This document shows positions 28,973-28,983 of a stretch of 28,983 nt of DNA, piece by piece. Each line of letters begins with the position of its first letter. Position 1 is the first letter of the stretch. Source of the stretch: an uncultured Clostridium sp. (GTDB taxonomy: Bacteria > Bacillota > Clostridia > Oscillospirales > Acutalibacteraceae); the NCBI GenBank assembly GCA_958422185.1, contig CATZNW010000028.1, positions 1-28,983 on the forward strand. Reading direction: 5' to 3'. Position numbers and translations under genes: made by a program. A model generated the notes under the pieces. The model ran no database searches, was not told where the DNA came from, and saw only the letters and a list, made by a program, of their open reading frames with translations.

Positions 28973-28983
28973 ACGAGAACATT

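Noticed and set aside
1..28983. CRISPR arrays, tRNA or rRNA genes, insertion sequences
   Set aside because: No regularly spaced repeats, cloverleaf-like segments, rRNA motifs or transposase domains were seen.

Overview
The window looks like a chromosomal segment of an anaerobic, fermentative Bacillota of class Clostridia, most likely a gut-type member of the Oscillospirales/Ruminococcaceae. This placement is inferred from gene content: a trimeric [FeFe]-hydrogenase of the NAD-linked electron-bifurcating type, GTP-type PEP carboxykinase, type III pantothenate kinase, a DUF6472-like small protein, strong AGGAGG-type ribosome binding sites, moderate GC and frequent TTG starts. All recognised genes lie on the + strand. 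I saw no rRNA, tRNA, CRISPR array or insertion sequence.

Layout. 1-173: last codons of a fibronectin-III-like surface protein and its terminator. 174-4702: AT-rich leader, then hydC-hydB-hydA and a terminator. 4703-6375: ECF sigma factor with an overlapping membrane anti-sigma factor and a terminator. 6376-17117: one uninterrupted phage-derived transcription unit closed by a strong terminator. 17118-19209: coaX and a DUF1015 gene. 19252-20630: a membrane M28 peptidase with its own promoter and terminator. 20669-24704: polA-rimI-tsaD. 24705-26645: pckG with its own promoter and terminator. 26756-28895: a small Cys-rich protein, a polysaccharide deacetylase with Ig-like repeats, and a SecB-like chaperone. 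28906-28983: a near-consensus promoter and hairpin serving something beyond the window.

The most interesting part is the phage-derived unit. In order it encodes a short small terminase, a large terminase with intact motifs, a portal, a protease with a scaffold-like tail, a decoration-like protein, an HK97-type major capsid protein, three connector/completion proteins, a LysM hub protein, a gpD/XkdQ-like hub, a small spike, a gp25-like wedge, baseplate J, an XkdU-like protein and a very short fibre. These follow PBSX-like (contractile-tail) order. The block normally sitting between the tail-completion protein and the LysM protein (sheath, tube, chaperones, tape measure) is missing and a 28-codon ORF sits there. 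Integrase, repressor, replication, holin and endolysin are also absent. Almost all remaining frames are open with tight overlaps. The exception is the portal, whose best start (TTG at 8056, with a good ribosome binding site) is one base out of frame with the rest of the gene across a run of seven A. The locus could be a domesticated packaging/injection particle (gene-transfer-agent-like or PBSX-like, possibly with tail genes elsewhere) or a recently deleted prophage remnant. The sequence alone does not decide between them.

The housekeeping genes around it make ordinary sense: H2 production from NADH plus reduced ferredoxin, PEP/oxaloacetate interconversion, CoA synthesis, DNA repair, tRNA t6A modification and cell-wall modification.
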